64,000 nucleotides of DNA from Reyranella sp. (GTDB lineage Bacteria > Pseudomonadota > Alphaproteobacteria > Reyranellales > Reyranellaceae): assembly GCA_019750135.1 (NCBI GenBank), contig JAIEOV010000009.1:276398-340397 (forward strand). Direction: 5' to 3'. The notes beneath the pieces are model-generated. The model did not search any database and was not told the DNA's origin. It saw only the letters and a program-made list of their open reading frames with translations. How positions within the stretch are numbered: position 1 is the stretch's first letter; each line of letters starts with the position of its first letter. Made by a program: the position numbers and the translations under genes. Positions 9,975 through 20,330 of the stretch are shown in pieces.

Positions 9975-11705
9975 ATGGCCGAGGCAGCACTCAAAGAAAC
10001 AGTCGACGAGACCCCGGACCTGACGGACGGCTTCAGCCTCGTCATCGATACCATGAAGCTGAACGGCATCGATACGATCTACGGCGTGCCGGGCATCCCC
10101 ATCACCGATCTCGGCCGCCTGGCGCAGGCGGCCGGCATCCGCGTGCTGTCGTTCCGCCACGAGCAGAACGCCGGCTATGCCGCGGCGATCGCGGGCTTCC
10201 TGACCAAGAAGCCCGGCGTTTGCCTCACGGTGTCGGCACCCGGCTTCCTCAACGGCCTGACGGCGCTGGCCCATGCCACGACCAACTGCTTCCCGATGAT
10301 CCTGGTCTCGGGCTCGTCGGAACGCGAGGTCGTCGACCTGCAGCAGGGCGACTACGAGGAGATGGACCAGCTCGCCATCGCCAAGCCGCTTTGCAAGGCG
10401 GCCTTCCGCGTGCTGCACGCGGCGGATATCGGCATCGGCTTCGCCCGTGCCGTCCGCGCCGCCGTCTCGGGTCGCCCGGGCGGCGTCTATCTCGACCTGC
10501 CGGCGAAACTCTTCGCCCAGGTGATCAGCGCCGACGCCGGTGCGAAGTCGCTGGTGAAGGTGGTCGACGCCGCGCCGGCGCAGTTCCCCGGCCCGGCCGC
10601 GGTCCAGCGCGCGCTCGACGTGCTGAAGGCGGCGAAGCGGCCGCTGATCATTCTCGGCAAGGGCGCGGCCTACGCCCAGTGCGACGACGCCATCAAGGCC
10701 TTCGTCGAGAAGAGCGGCGCGCCCTTCCTGCCGATGAGCATGGCGAAGGGCCTGCTGTCGGACATGCATCCACAGTGTGCTGGAGCTGCCCGCTCGACGG
10801 TGCTGAAGGATTCCGACGTCGTCATGCTGATCGGCGCTCGGCTCAACTGGCTGCTGTCGCACGGCAAGGGCAAGACCTGGGGCGATGCGCCCAAGAAGTT
10901 CATCCAGGTCGATATCGAGCCGCGTGAGATGGACAGCAACGTCGAGATCGCGGCCCCGGTGGTCGGCGACATCGGCTCGTGCATACAGGCGCTGATGGAC
11001 GGCATGGGCGGAAGTTGGGCCAAGGCGCCGGCAGACTGGACCGGCACCGTCACGGCCAAGCGCGACGAGAACATCGCCAAGATGGCGCCGCGATTCATGA
11101 ACAACAAGTCGCCGATGGACTATCACGGCGCGCTGGGTGCGCTGCGCACCATCATCAAGGAGCGGCCGGACACGATCCTGGTCAACGAGGGGGCCAACAC
11201 CCTCGACCTCGCGCGCGGCGCCATCGACATGTACAAGCCGCGCAAGCGGCTCGACGTCGGCACCTGGGGCGTCATGGGCGTCGGCATGGGCTCGGCGATC
11301 GCCGCCGCGGTCGAGACCGGCCATCCCGTGCTGGCCGTCGAGGGCGACAGCGCCTTCGGCTTCTGCGGCATGGAGATCGAGACGATCTGCCGATACAAGC
11401 TGCCGGTCTGCGTCGTGGTCTTCAACAACGACGGCATCTATCGGGGCGACGGCGTCAACACCGGCGGCGGCGAGGATCCAGCGACGACGGCCTTCGTGAA
11501 GGGCGCGCGCTACGACAAGATGGCCGAGGCCTTCGGCGGCGTCGGCGTCAACGCCACCACGCCCGATGACCTGCGACGCGCCGTCAACGAAGCGCTCGAT
11601 TCGCGCAAGCCGACATTGATCAACGCCGTCATCGACCCGGCGGCCGGCGCCGAGAGCGGCCGCATCGGGAACCTCAATCCGCAAAGCAAGCTGCGCAAGA
11701 AATAG
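9975..11705 (+). CDS. oxc: Oxalyl-CoA decarboxylase (TPP-dependent)
   Basis: Converts oxalyl-CoA to formyl-CoA and CO2 in the cytoplasm. The 576-residue protein has the TPP-enzyme three-domain layout. The N-terminal catalytic Glu sits in [12 protein letters not shown] (about 56-67), and the C-terminal TPP motif runs from [18 protein letters not shown] to [10 protein letters not shown]. That last block is characteristic of oxalyl-CoA decarboxylases. A strong GGGAGG ribosome site precedes the start. It is followed 25 bases later by frc, the partner that makes its substrate. Confidence 0.95.
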   Translation: MAEAALKETVDETPDLTDGFSLVIDTMKLNGIDTIYGVPGIPITDLGRLAQAAGIRVLSFRHEQNAGYAAAIAGFLTKKPGVCLTVSAPGFLNGLTALAHATTNCFPMILVSGSSEREVVDLQQGDYEEMDQLAIAKPLCKAAFRVLHAADIGIGFARAVRAAVSGRPGGVYLDLPAKLFAQVISADAGAKSLVKVVDAAPAQFPGPAAVQRALDVLKAAKRPLIILGKGAAYAQCDDAIKAFVEKSGAPFLPMSMAKGLLSDMHPQCAGAARSTVLKDSDVVMLIGARLNWLLSHGKGKTWGDAPKKFIQVDIEPREMDSNVEIAAPVVGDIGSCIQALMDGMGGSWAKAPADWTGTVTAKRDENIAKMAPRFMNNKSPMDYHGALGALRTIIKERPDTILVNEGANTLDLARGAIDMYKPRKRLDVGTWGVMGVGMGSAIAAAVETGHPVLAVEGDSAFGFCGMEIETICRYKLPVCVVVFNNDGIYRGDGVNTGGGEDPATTAFVKGARYDKMAEAFGGVGVNATTPDDLRRAVNEALDSRKPTLINAVIDPAAGAESGRIGNLNPQSKLRKK

Positions 11706-11730
11706 CTTTTACGAGAGATCGGAGAGAAAC

Positions 11731-13170
11731 ATGGCGAAGAAGAAGAAGGTCCTGAAGGCGAAGACCAAGGCGAAGGCCCCGAAGAAGGTCGCCAAGGCGG
11801 CCAAGAAGCCGGTGCTCAAGGTCGTTGCGAAGAAGGCCAACGGCAATGGCAACGGCCTACCCAAGGTCTCGTCCAAACCCTGGGGCAAGGACGGCAAGGC
11901 GCTCGACGGCGTGAAGATCCTCGACTTCACCCACGTCCAGTCGGGCCCGACCTGCACGCAGCTGCTGGCGTGGTTCGGCGCCGACGTGATCAAGGTCGAG
12001 CGGCCGGGCACGGGCGACATCACGCGCGGCCAGCTCGTCGATGTGCCGGGCGCCGACAGCCTCTATTTCACCATGCTCAACCACAACAAGCGCTCCATCA
12101 CGCTCGATTCCAAGAGCAAGGAAGGCATGAAGGTGCTGGAGCGCCTGGTGAAGACCTGCGACGTGCTGGTCGAGAACTTCGCGCCCGGCGCGCTCGACCG
12201 CATGGGGCTGACCTGGGAGCACATCCATGCGTTGAATCCGCGCATGATCGTCGCCTCGGTGAAGGGCTTCGGCCCCGGGCCGTACGAGGACTGCAAGGTC
12301 TACGAGAACGTGGCGCAGTGCGCCGGCGGCGCCGCCTCGACCACCGGCTTCCATGACGGCATCCCGCTGGTGACCGGTGCGCAGATCGGCGATTCCGGCA
12401 CCGGCCTGCACCTGGCGCTGGGCATCGTGAGCGCGCTCTACCAGCGCAAGCGCACCGGCCGCGGCCAGCGCGTGCTGGCCTCGATGCAGGACGGCGTTCT
12501 GAACCTCTGCCGCGTCAAGCTGCGCGACCAGCAGCGCCTGGCCGCCGGCCCGCTGAAGGAATACACGCAGTACGGTCAGGGCATCCCGTTCGGCGATGCC
12601 GTGCCGCGCGCCGGCAACGACTCGGGCGGCGGCCAGCCCGGCGTCATCCTGAAGTGCAAGGGCTGGGAGACCGATCCCAACGCCTACATCTACTTCATCA
12701 CCCAGGCGCCGGTGTGGGAGAAGATCTGTGACCTGATCGGCGAGCCCGAATGGAAGACCCATCCGGACTACGCCAAGCCGCCGGCCCGCCTGCCGCGGCT
12801 GAAGCAGATCTTCGAGCGCATCGAGCAGTGGACCATGACCAAGAGCAAGTTCGACGTCATGAACGAGTGCAACGCGCTCGACATTCCGGTCGGGCCGATC
12901 CTGTCGATGAAGGAGTTGGCCGAAGAGCCTTCGCTGCGCGAGACCGGCACCATCGTGGAGGTCGATCACCCGAAGCGCGGCAAGTACCTGTCGGTCGGCA
13001 ATCCGATCAAGCTCTCCGACTCGATCTCCGACGTGAGGCGTTCGCCTCTGCTGGGCGAGCACACCGACGAGATCCTGACCAAGGTGCTGAAGTTCACGCC
13101 TCGCGAGATCGCCCAGATCAAGGCATCGGGCGCGACGGGCGACGCCCCGAAGGCCCAAGCTGCGGAGTAA
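11731..13170 (+). CDS. frc: Formyl-CoA:oxalate CoA-transferase with lysine-rich N-terminal extension
   Basis: Class III CoA-transferase that moves CoA from formyl-CoA to oxalate, closing the oxalate cycle with Oxc. The Frc body starts near residue 57 ([20 protein letters not shown]). It carries the catalytic Asp region in [10 protein letters not shown], the glycine-rich loop DSGGGQPG, and the family C-terminus [11 protein letters not shown]. The 479-residue length is about 50 more than usual. The excess is a leader with 20 lysines in the first 56 residues, directly behind a GGAGAG ribosome site, so it appears to be translated. I do not know its role. Confidence 0.95.
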   Translation: MAKKKKVLKAKTKAKAPKKVAKAAKKPVLKVVAKKANGNGNGLPKVSSKPWGKDGKALDGVKILDFTHVQSGPTCTQLLAWFGADVIKVERPGTGDITRGQLVDVPGADSLYFTMLNHNKRSITLDSKSKEGMKVLERLVKTCDVLVENFAPGALDRMGLTWEHIHALNPRMIVASVKGFGPGPYEDCKVYENVAQCAGGAASTTGFHDGIPLVTGAQIGDSGTGLHLALGIVSALYQRKRTGRGQRVLASMQDGVLNLCRVKLRDQQRLAAGPLKEYTQYGQGIPFGDAVPRAGNDSGGGQPGVILKCKGWETDPNAYIYFITQAPVWEKICDLIGEPEWKTHPDYAKPPARLPRLKQIFERIEQWTMTKSKFDVMNECNALDIPVGPILSMKELAEEPSLRETGTIVEVDHPKRGKYLSVGNPIKLSDSISDVRRSPLLGEHTDEILTKVLKFTPREIAQIKASGATGDAPKAQAAE

Positions 13171-13175
13171 GCATC

Positions 13176-14105
13176 ATGCGCATCGTGGTCCATGGCCAGC
13201 AGGCCTTCGGCAAGGCCGTCCTGGAAGCGCTGCTGAAGCGCGGCGAGAACATCGTCGGCGTCTATGTGGCGCCGGAGAAGCCCGGCCAGAAGGCCGATCC
13301 GCTCAAGGAGGCGGCACTGGCAGCCAAGCTGCCGGTGTTCCAGCCCGCCTCGTATCGCAAGCCCGAGGTGTGGGAAGAGTTCAAGGCGCTGAAGCCCGAC
13401 CTGCAGGTCATGGCTTTCGTGACCCTGTTCGTGCCCGAGGAGTTCTTGAACATCCCGACGCACGGCTCGATCCAGTACCACCCGTCGCTGCTGCCGGCCT
13501 ATCGCGGCGCCAGCGCGATCAACTGGCCGATCATCCTCGGTGAGAAGGAGACGGGCCTGTCGATCTTCTGGCCGGACAACGGTCTCGATACCGGCGACGT
13601 GCTGCTGCAGAAGAAGACCCCGATCGGCCCGAAGGACACGCTGGGCACGGTCTACTTCGACCGCCTGTTCCCGATGGGCGTCGACGCCATGCTGGAATCG
13701 GTCGACCTTGTGAAGGCCGGCAAGGCGCCGCGCATCAAGCAGGACGAGGCGCAGGCCACGTATGAAGGCCGCGCCACGGCCGACATCGCCCGCATCGACT
13801 GGGGCAAGTCGTGGCGCCAGATCGATCCGCTGATCCGCGGCTGCAATCCGGCGCCCGGCGCCTGGACGACGATCGACGGCAAGAACCTGCAGATCTTCGA
13901 CATCCAGCCGCTGCCGGCGCGCGATCCCAAGGGCATCGGCGGCAAGTATGGCGAGGTCGTCGAGGTCTCGGCCGACGGCTTTACGGTCGTCGTGCCCGAC
14001 GGCCGCATCAAGGTCCTGCGCGTGAAGCCGGCCGACGGCCCCAAGGTCGCCGCCGGAGAATGGGCGGCAGCCGCCAAGCTCACCGTCGGCGCGCGGCTGG
14101 TCTGA
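13176..14105 (+). CDS. Stand-alone 10-formyltetrahydrofolate hydrolase-type formyltransferase-fold protein
   Basis: About 309 residues matching the N-terminal hydrolase half of 10-formyl-THF dehydrogenase more than PurN or Fmt. Signatures are YHPSLLPAYRGASAINWPI with the catalytic His, and SIFWPDNGLDTGD with the catalytic Asp. A C-terminal OB-like domain (about 205-305) follows. The residue two before the His is Gln, where formyltransferases have Asn. The ATG at 13176 is five bases after frc; the track's 12750 start lies inside frc. It probably releases formate from 10-formyl-THF or moves the formyl group in the oxalate/C1 pathway. Confidence 0.8.
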   Translation: MRIVVHGQQAFGKAVLEALLKRGENIVGVYVAPEKPGQKADPLKEAALAAKLPVFQPASYRKPEVWEEFKALKPDLQVMAFVTLFVPEEFLNIPTHGSIQYHPSLLPAYRGASAINWPIILGEKETGLSIFWPDNGLDTGDVLLQKKTPIGPKDTLGTVYFDRLFPMGVDAMLESVDLVKAGKAPRIKQDEAQATYEGRATADIARIDWGKSWRQIDPLIRGCNPAPGAWTTIDGKNLQIFDIQPLPARDPKGIGGKYGEVVEVSADGFTVVVPDGRIKVLRVKPADGPKVAAGEWAAAAKLTVGARLV

Positions 14106-14118
14106 AAACAAAACATCA

Positions 14119-14207
14119 CCTCACCCCGAGGAGCGCCCGTGGGGCGCGCCTCGAGGGTGAGCAACAACAAGACTGGTTCCACCCTTCGAGACCTGCTCGG
14201 GGTGAGG
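14119..14207. repeat. Dispersed palindromic repeat, copy 1
   Basis: The outer arms CCTCACCCCGAG (14119-14130) and CTCGGGGTGAGG (14196-14207) are perfectly complementary. An inner imperfect pair (TCGAGGGTG and CACCCTTCGA) makes a long bent hairpin. The same layout recurs at 17287-17405. Such intergenic palindromes are common in Rhizobiales-type genomes. It fills the gap before fhs and may stabilise or attenuate the polycistronic mRNA. Confidence 0.75.
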
Positions 14208-14233
14208 CAATCCGCTAACCGAGGAAATGTCCG

Positions 14234-15931
14234 ATGCCCGCGTCTCAGCACACCAATCCCAAGACAGACATCCAGATCGCCCAGGAGGCCACCAAACGGC
14301 CGATCATGGAGCTGGCGAAGGAGAAACTGGGCATCGCGCCGGAGAGCCTCGATCCCTATGGCCACTACAAGGCCAAGGTCTCGATGGACTACGTCAAGTC
14401 GCTGAAGGACAAGCCCGACGGCAAGCTGATCCTGGTGTCGGCGATCTCGCCGACGCCGGCCGGCGAAGGCAAGACCACGACCACCGTGGGCCTGACCGAT
14501 GCGCTGAACCATATCGGCAAGAAGGCCATGCTCTGCCTGCGCGAGCCTTCGCTCGGGCCGTCCTTCGGCATGAAGGGCGGCGCGGCGGGCGGCGGCTATG
14601 CCCAGGTCGTGCCCATGGAGGACATCAACCTCCACTTCACCGGTGACTTCCATGCCATCGGCGCCGCGCACAACCTGCTGTCGGCGCTGATCGACAACCA
14701 CATCTACTGGGGCAATGCGCTCGGCATCGATGGCCGCCGCGTCGCCTGGCGTCGCGCCATCGACATGAACGACCGCAGCCTGCGCCAGATGGTGTCGTCG
14801 CTGGGTGGCGTCGCCAACGGCTTCCCGCGCGAGGACGGCTTCGACATCACCGTGGCCTCGGAGGTCATGGCGATCTTCTGCCTGGCCAAGGACCTCGAAG
14901 ACCTGAAGGCGCGGTTGGGCAACATCATCGTGGCCTACACCCGCGACCGTAAGCCGGTGCGCGCCGCCGACCTCAAGGCGCATGGGCCGATGGCCGTGCT
15001 GCTGAAGGATGCGCTGGCGCCGAACCTGGTGCAGACGCTGGAGGGCACGCCCGCTTTCATCCATGGCGGCCCGTTCGCCAACATCGCCCACGGCTGCAAC
15101 TCCGTGCTGGCCACGACGACGGCGCTGAAGCTCGCCGACTACGTCGTCACCGAGGCGGGCTTCGGCGCCGACCTGGGCGGCGAAAAGTTCATCGACATCA
15201 AGTGCCGCAAGACGGGGCTCAAGCCCGATGCCGTGGTCCTGGTGGCGACCATCCGCGCGCTCAAGATGCATGGCGGCGTGAAAAAAGAAGACCTCAAGAC
15301 CGAGAACCTGAAGGCGCTCGAAGCCGGCATGTCGAACCTCCAGCGCCATGTCGAGAACGTCCAGAAGTTCGGCCTGGTACCGGTCGTGTCGATCAACCGC
15401 TTCAGCGCCGACAGCGACGCCGAGATCGCCCTGGTGAAATCGGCCTGCGCCAAGCTCGGCGTCGAGGCCGTGATGGCCGACCATTGGGCCGAGGGCGGCA
15501 AGGGCGCAGCCGACGTCGCCCGCGCCGTGGTCAAGGCGGTCGACGGCGGCAAGAGCAACATGAAGCTGCTCTATCCCGACGACATGCCGCTGGTCGAAAA
15601 GATCCGCACCATTGCCAAGGAGATCTACCGGGCGCGCGACATCGCCATCGCCAAGCCGGTCCAGGACCAGCTGGCCTCCTTCGAGGCCATGGGCTTCGGC
15701 AAGGTGCCGGTCTGCATCGCCAAGACGCAGTACAGCTTCTCGACCAATCCCGATTCCAAGGGGGCGCCCACGGACCACGTCGTGACGGTCCGCGAAGTTC
15801 GCCTGTCGGCAGGGGCCGAGTTCGTGGTCGCCGTGTGCGGAGACATCATGACCATGCCGGGCTTGCCCAAGGTCCCGGCCGCCAACAGCATCGATATTGG
15901 CCCCGACGGGAAGATTGTCGGGCTGTTCTAG
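14234..15931 (+). CDS. fhs: Formate-tetrahydrofolate ligase
   Basis: ATP-dependent synthesis of 10-formyl-THF from formate and THF (also called ftfL in methylotrophs). The 565-residue protein is of normal length. It has the P-loop-like [15 protein letters not shown] (about 74-88), the substrate motif [19 protein letters not shown], and the C-terminal block [15 protein letters not shown]. It sits in the oxalate array, so formate released by Oxc/Frc can enter the folate C1 pool. It works opposite to the hydrolase-type gene just upstream. Confidence 0.96.
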   Translation: MPASQHTNPKTDIQIAQEATKRPIMELAKEKLGIAPESLDPYGHYKAKVSMDYVKSLKDKPDGKLILVSAISPTPAGEGKTTTTVGLTDALNHIGKKAMLCLREPSLGPSFGMKGGAAGGGYAQVVPMEDINLHFTGDFHAIGAAHNLLSALIDNHIYWGNALGIDGRRVAWRRAIDMNDRSLRQMVSSLGGVANGFPREDGFDITVASEVMAIFCLAKDLEDLKARLGNIIVAYTRDRKPVRAADLKAHGPMAVLLKDALAPNLVQTLEGTPAFIHGGPFANIAHGCNSVLATTTALKLADYVVTEAGFGADLGGEKFIDIKCRKTGLKPDAVVLVATIRALKMHGGVKKEDLKTENLKALEAGMSNLQRHVENVQKFGLVPVVSINRFSADSDAEIALVKSACAKLGVEAVMADHWAEGGKGAADVARAVVKAVDGGKSNMKLLYPDDMPLVEKIRTIAKEIYRARDIAIAKPVQDQLASFEAMGFGKVPVCIAKTQYSFSTNPDSKGAPTDHVVTVREVRLSAGAEFVVAVCGDIMTMPGLPKVPAANSIDIGPDGKIVGLF

Positions 15932-15939
15932 AGCTTCTA

Positions 15940-15969
15940 GGGTCTCCTCCGTATAGACCGAGGAGACCC
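15940..15969 (+). promoter_or_regulatory. Hairpin covering the ribosome-binding site of the acyl-CoA dehydrogenase gene
   Basis: Perfect 10-bp arms GGGTCTCCTC (15940-15949) and GAGGAGACCC (15960-15969) with a ten-base loop. The 3' arm contains the GAGGAG ribosome site of the gene starting at 15971, so the folded RNA would hide it. This could be a terminator after fhs, but the fit to the ribosome site suggests translational control. Regulation is inferred, not shown. Confidence 0.55.
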
Positions 15970-15970
15970 C

Positions 15971-17245
15971 ATGAACGTGATGGCCAAGCGGGACGCGATG
16001 GCTCGCCCCGACCTGAACAATCCAGAGCTCAACAATCTCGCCATGTCGAAGGAGGCGAAGCCCCTCTACGACGCGGTGGTGAAGCACATCGAAGACAACG
16101 TCGCCCCCATCACGGAGAAGTTCTTCAAGCTGGGCGAGGGCCGCAAGGACCGCTGGAGCTGGGCGCCCGGCCAGCTCGAGCTGCTCGAGGGCGCGAAGAA
16201 CAAGGCCAAGGCGTCGGGTCTCTGGAACTTCTTTCTGCCCGGCTCGGAGATCGGCCGCGGCCTCACCAATCTCGACTACGCCTACATCGCCGCTGAGCTC
16301 GGCAAGCAGCCGCTGGCGTCCGAGTCGCTCAACTGCTCCGCCCCCGACACCGGCAACATGGAAGTGCTGGAGCGCGTCGGCACGCCGGAGCAGAAGGAGA
16401 AGTGGCTGAAGCCGCTGCTGAACGGCGAGATCCGCTCGGCCTACGCCATGACCGAGCCGCACGTCGCCTCCTCCGACGCCAAGAACGTCGCCACCCGGGC
16501 CGAACTCCACGGCAATGACTGGGTGATCAACGGCGAGAAGTACTTCATCTCCGGCGCCGGCGACCCGCGGTGCAAGATCATGATCACCATGGTCAAGACC
16601 AGCCCAGATGCCTCACCGCAGTTCCAGCAGTCGCAGATCCTGGTGCCCATCGACACGCCAGGCGTGAAGATCCTCGGGCCGATGGAAGTGTTCGGCCATG
16701 ACCACGCCCCCCGCGGCCACATGCACATCAAGTTCGAAAATGCGCGCGTGCCCAAGGAGAACATCCTGCTGGGCGAAGGCCGCGGCTTCGAGATCTCGCA
16801 GGTCCGCCTGGGACCTGGCCGCATCCATCACTGCATGCGCTCGATCGGCGCCGCCGAGAAGGCGCTCGACCTCATGGTCAAGCGCGGCTCGACGCGTCAG
16901 GCGTTCGGCAAGAACCTGATCGCGCTCGGCAAGAACCTCGAGCTGGTGTCGCGGGCGCGCATCGAGATCGAGGCCATGCGACTCATGGTACTGAAGGCCG
17001 CCAAGGCGATGGACGTGCTGGGCAACCGCGAAGCCCGCATCTGGGTCAGCATGGTCAAGGCCATGGTGCCCGAGAAGGTCTGCACGATCATCGACCAGGC
17101 GATCCAGATCCACGGCGCGACCGGCATCTCCCATTGGACGCCGCTCGCCGAGATGTACATGAACCAGCGCCACCTGCGCTTCGCCGACGGCCCGGACGAG
17201 GTCCATCACATGGTGGTGGGTCGCGCCGAGCTCAGCCGGCACTGA
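15971..17245 (+). CDS. Acyl-CoA dehydrogenase (ACAD10/11-like)
   Basis: A 424-residue FAD flavoprotein of the acyl-CoA dehydrogenase family. The central beta domain has the flavin motif YAMTEPHVASSDA, and the C-terminal helical domain carries RQAFGK, QIHGATGIS and the end FADGPDEVHHMVVGRAEL. That end is typical of the ACAD10/11-like branch. It should oxidise a CoA thioester and pass electrons to ETF. It is last gene of the oxalate/C1 array. A direct role with oxalate is not evident, and the substrate is unknown. Confidence 0.9.
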   Translation: MNVMAKRDAMARPDLNNPELNNLAMSKEAKPLYDAVVKHIEDNVAPITEKFFKLGEGRKDRWSWAPGQLELLEGAKNKAKASGLWNFFLPGSEIGRGLTNLDYAYIAAELGKQPLASESLNCSAPDTGNMEVLERVGTPEQKEKWLKPLLNGEIRSAYAMTEPHVASSDAKNVATRAELHGNDWVINGEKYFISGAGDPRCKIMITMVKTSPDASPQFQQSQILVPIDTPGVKILGPMEVFGHDHAPRGHMHIKFENARVPKENILLGEGRGFEISQVRLGPGRIHHCMRSIGAAEKALDLMVKRGSTRQAFGKNLIALGKNLELVSRARIEIEAMRLMVLKAAKAMDVLGNREARIWVSMVKAMVPEKVCTIIDQAIQIHGATGISHWTPLAEMYMNQRHLRFADGPDEVHHMVVGRAELSRH

Positions 17246-17286
17246 CCACCAACGAAGACGACGCGTCAGAGCGTCGCTTCAACAGA

Positions 17287-17405
17287 ACCACCTCATCCTG
17301 AGGAGCACGCCGCAGGCGTGCGTCTCGAAGGATGGGCAACAGCCGTGATGTAGCCCACCCTTCGAGACGCCACGCTCCGCGCGTGGCTCCCCAGGGTGAG
17401 GTGGT
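17287..17405. repeat. Dispersed palindromic repeat, copy 2 (between convergent genes)
   Basis: Outer arms ACCACCTCATCCTG (17287-17300) and CAGGGTGAGGTGGT (17392-17405) pair with one mismatch, which is still a G-T pair in RNA. The interior has GC-rich hairpins and the same TCGAAGGATG / CACCCTTCGAGACG halves as copy 1. It fills the gap between the acyl-CoA dehydrogenase and malate synthase genes, which run toward each other, so it can act as a bidirectional terminator. Confidence 0.8.
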
Positions 17406-17430
17406 GTTGTTTCTGCGGTCTCGTCCCGCC

Positions 17431-19047
17431 TTAAGCCGCCGCCTTCTCGTCCGCCAGGATGCGCTCGTAGGCCGGCAGGGTCAGGAACTCCTCGAACACC
17501 GGCTGCTCGACCAGGTCGAGCATGAGCTGGGCCGCATCCTCGTAGCGGCCGTTGGCGTAGGCCTCCTCGCCCATCGCCGCCTTCACCTTGTCGTTCTCCT
17601 CGCGCACGATCTCGCGCACGAACTCCTTCGTGACCGGCCGGCCGTCCTGCAGGGTCTGGCCATGGCGCACCCACTGCCAAACCTGCGCGCGGCTGATCTC
17701 GGCGGTGGCCGCATCCTCCATCAGGTTGAACAACGGCACGCAGCCGATGCCGCGCAGCCACGCCTCGACATAGCCGATGCCCACGGCCACGTTCTGGCGC
17801 AGCCCGGCCTCGGTCTTGGTGCCTTCCGGCACGACGATCAGGTCGGCCGCGTCGACATGCACGTCCTGCCGCTTGCGGGCGATCTGGTTGGCGCCCTTCA
17901 TCACCGCGTCGAACTCCGCCTTGGCGATCTCGACCAGGCCGGGATGGGCGACCCAGGTGCCGTCGTGGCCGTCGCTCGCCTCGCGCTTCTTGTCGGCGCG
18001 CACGCGCTCCATCGCCGCCTCGTTGGCGGCAGGATCGTTCTTGATCGGGATCTGCGCCGCCATGCCGCCCATTGCGTGGACTTCGCGGCGATGGCAGGTC
18101 TTGATCAGCAGCTGGCTGTAGCAGCGCAGGAAGTGCGCCGTCATGGTGACCTGCGCGCGGTCGGGCAGGACCGACCACTCCTGCTCGCGGAACTTCTTGA
18201 TGAAGCTGAAGATGTAATCCCAGCGGCCGCAATTGAGGCCGGCCGAGTGATCGCGCAGCTCCCACAGGATCTCGTCCATCTCGAACGTGGCGAGGATGGT
18301 CTCGATCAGCACGGTGGCCTTGATCGTCTTCTGCGGGATGCCGAGCACGTCCTGGGCGTGGACGAACACGTCGTTCCACAGGCGCGCCTCGAGATGGCTC
18401 TCCATCTTGGGCAGATAGAAGTATGGGCCGGTGCCGCGCGCCAGAAGCTCCGCCGCGTTGTGGAAGAAGTAGAGACCGAAATCGAACAGCGAGCCCGACA
18501 TCGGCACGCCATCGACGGTCATGTGCTTCTCCGCCAGGTGCCAGCCGCGTGGCCGCACGAAGAGCACGGCGGTCTTCTCATTCAGCTTGTATTCGCGGCC
18601 CGTCTGCGGATCGACATAGTCGATCTCACGGTGCACCGCGCTCGCCAGGTTGAACTGCCCGTCGACCATGTTTGACCAGGTGGGCGTGCTGGCATCCTCG
18701 AAGTCGGCCATGAAGACGTTGGCGCCGCAGTTCAGGGCGTTGATGATCATCTTGCGGTCGACCGGCCCGGTGATCTCGACACGGCGGTCGAGGATGTCCT
18801 GCGGCAAGGGCGCCACCGTCCAGTCACTCTCACGGATTTGCGCCGTCTCGGGCAGGAAATCGGGCTTCTCCCCGGCATCCAGCCGCTGCTGGCGCTCGGC
18901 CCGGGCGGCCAGCAGTTCCTCCCGGCGCGGATTGAAGCGGCGCTGCAGGTCGGCGACGAAGGCGACTGCCTCCTTGGTGAGCACTTTCTCGAAAGCGGGG
19001 TTGATGACGCCGTCGATCGAAACGCCCTCGGGAAGATCCAACGCCAC
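17431..19047 (-). CDS. aceB: Malate synthase A
   Basis: Condenses glyoxylate with acetyl-CoA to malate (glyoxylate shunt). The TIM-barrel motifs are [28 protein letters not shown] and the C-terminal [20 protein letters not shown]. The track start (19206) would give 591 residues and run across the promoter of the opposite gene. GTG at 19047 has GAGGGAG eight bases upstream and gives 538 residues, the normal family size, so I use it. Glyoxylate supply could come from acetate, glycolate or purine breakdown (PuuD is next door). Confidence 0.93.
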   Translation of the reverse strand: MALDLPEGVSIDGVINPAFEKVLTKEAVAFVADLQRRFNPRREELLAARAERQQRLDAGEKPDFLPETAQIRESDWTVAPLPQDILDRRVEITGPVDRKMIINALNCGANVFMADFEDASTPTWSNMVDGQFNLASAVHREIDYVDPQTGREYKLNEKTAVLFVRPRGWHLAEKHMTVDGVPMSGSLFDFGLYFFHNAAELLARGTGPYFYLPKMESHLEARLWNDVFVHAQDVLGIPQKTIKATVLIETILATFEMDEILWELRDHSAGLNCGRWDYIFSFIKKFREQEWSVLPDRAQVTMTAHFLRCYSQLLIKTCHRREVHAMGGMAAQIPIKNDPAANEAAMERVRADKKREASDGHDGTWVAHPGLVEIAKAEFDAVMKGANQIARKRQDVHVDAADLIVVPEGTKTEAGLRQNVAVGIGYVEAWLRGIGCVPLFNLMEDAATAEISRAQVWQWVRHGQTLQDGRPVTKEFVREIVREENDKVKAAMGEEAYANGRYEDAAQLMLDLVEQPVFEEFLTLPAYERILADEKAAA

Positions 19048-19138
19048 TATATGCACTCCCTCAAAATCGTTAATTTGCGCGCAGGGGAGCGCGATATAGG
19101 GCCTTGAGAGCACTTGGGGCAAGGCGCTACGACAACGC

Positions 19139-20326
19139 ATGGACGCTGCTTTCGTCGTTGAATGGCTCAATCTGGCGCTGCGCTGGGCCCACATGATCGT
19201 GGGCATCGCCTGGATCGGAGCCTCCTTCTATTTCATCTGGTTGGACAACCATCTTCATCCGCCGCTCGACCCGGCCGACGCCGCCAAGGGGATCGGCGGC
19301 GAGGTCTGGGCGGTCCATGGCGGCGGCTTCTACACCGCCAAGAAGTTCAAGCTGGCCCCCGAGAAGCTTCCGCCCGAGCTGCACTGGTTCAAGTGGGAGG
19401 CCTACACCACCCTGATCACGGGCTTCTTCCTGCTCGTCCTGGTCTACTACTACGGCGCGGAAGTGGCGCTGATCGATCCGTCGGTGATGCCGCTCAGCAA
19501 GCCCGAGGCGATCGCCATCGGCCTCGGCTTCCTGGTGCTGGGCTGGCTGGTCTACGACCGGCTCTGCTGCTCGGCCTTCGGCGAGGATGACGCCATCCTG
19601 GGCGGCCTGCTCGCCCTCTATTGCGCCGTGGCGGCCTGGGCGCTCTGCCATCTGTTCTCCGGCCGCGGCGCCTACCTGCATTTCGGCGCGATGCTCGGCA
19701 CCATCATGGTGCTCAACGTCTACTTCGTGATCATCCCCGGCCAGCGCGAGCTAGTGAAGGCCAAGGAGGAAGGCCGCACGCCCGATCCGAAGTACGGGCT
19801 GATGGGCCGCCAGCGCTCGGTCCACAACACCTATTTTACACTGCCCGTGCTGTTCACCATGATCAGCAACCACTATGCCGGGCTGTACGGGCATGCCTGG
19901 AACTGGGTGCTTCTGCTCCTGATCTCGGCGTCCGGCGCGCTTGTGCGGGTATGGTTCGTGCAGCGCCACAAGGGCAACCAGAACCCGCTCGTCCTGGCGG
20001 CGGGACTGGTCGTGCTGGCGATCACCGCCCTCGTTTCCCTGCCCCGGCCCGAGGCCGACATCGGCCCGCCCGCGTCCTTTGCCGAGGTCCAGCCGATCTT
20101 CAAGGAACGCTGCCAACCCTGCCATGCCACCAAGCCCACGCAGGAAGGCTTCGCCGCCCCGCCCAAGGGTGTCCTCCTCGAGACGCCCGAGGAAATCCGG
20201 GCACGGGCGTCGATGATCAACCAGCAGGTCTGGGTGACCCGGGTCATGCCACCCGGGAACCTGACCAATATGACCGACGCCGAGCGACGCCTGATTGCGC
20301 GCTGGTTCAAGGGCGGCGCACAATAG
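19139..20326 (+). CDS. puuD: Membrane urate oxidase with C-terminal cytochrome c domain (PuuD)
   Basis: Oxidises urate toward 5-hydroxyisourate at the inner membrane. The 395-residue protein opens with the family block [21 protein letters not shown] and has about eight membrane helices with conserved [10 protein letters not shown]-terminal periplasmic cytochrome c domain with haem motif CQPCH (about residue 327) takes the electrons. The start is divergent from aceB with a 91-bp shared promoter gap. No other purine-catabolism gene is in the window. Confidence 0.9.
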   Translation: MDAAFVVEWLNLALRWAHMIVGIAWIGASFYFIWLDNHLHPPLDPADAAKGIGGEVWAVHGGGFYTAKKFKLAPEKLPPELHWFKWEAYTTLITGFFLLVLVYYYGAEVALIDPSVMPLSKPEAIAIGLGFLVLGWLVYDRLCCSAFGEDDAILGGLLALYCAVAAWALCHLFSGRGAYLHFGAMLGTIMVLNVYFVIIPGQRELVKAKEEGRTPDPKYGLMGRQRSVHNTYFTLPVLFTMISNHYAGLYGHAWNWVLLLLISASGALVRVWFVQRHKGNQNPLVLAAGLVVLAITALVSLPRPEADIGPPASFAEVQPIFKERCQPCHATKPTQEGFAAPPKGVLLETPEEIRARASMINQQVWVTRVMPPGNLTNMTDAERRLIARWFKGGAQ

Positions 20327-20330
20327 CGCC

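Noticed and set aside
13652-16510. 952-residue minus-strand ORF opposite the hydrolase, fhs and acyl-CoA dehydrogenase genes
   Set aside because: It is an antisense shadow of three clear genes in high-GC codon use; low-complexity Arg/Gly/His-rich sequence with no domain.
19048-19206. N-terminal extension of malate synthase in the ORF track
   Set aside because: Would cross the puuD promoter and start; GTG 19047 has a ribosome site and gives normal length.
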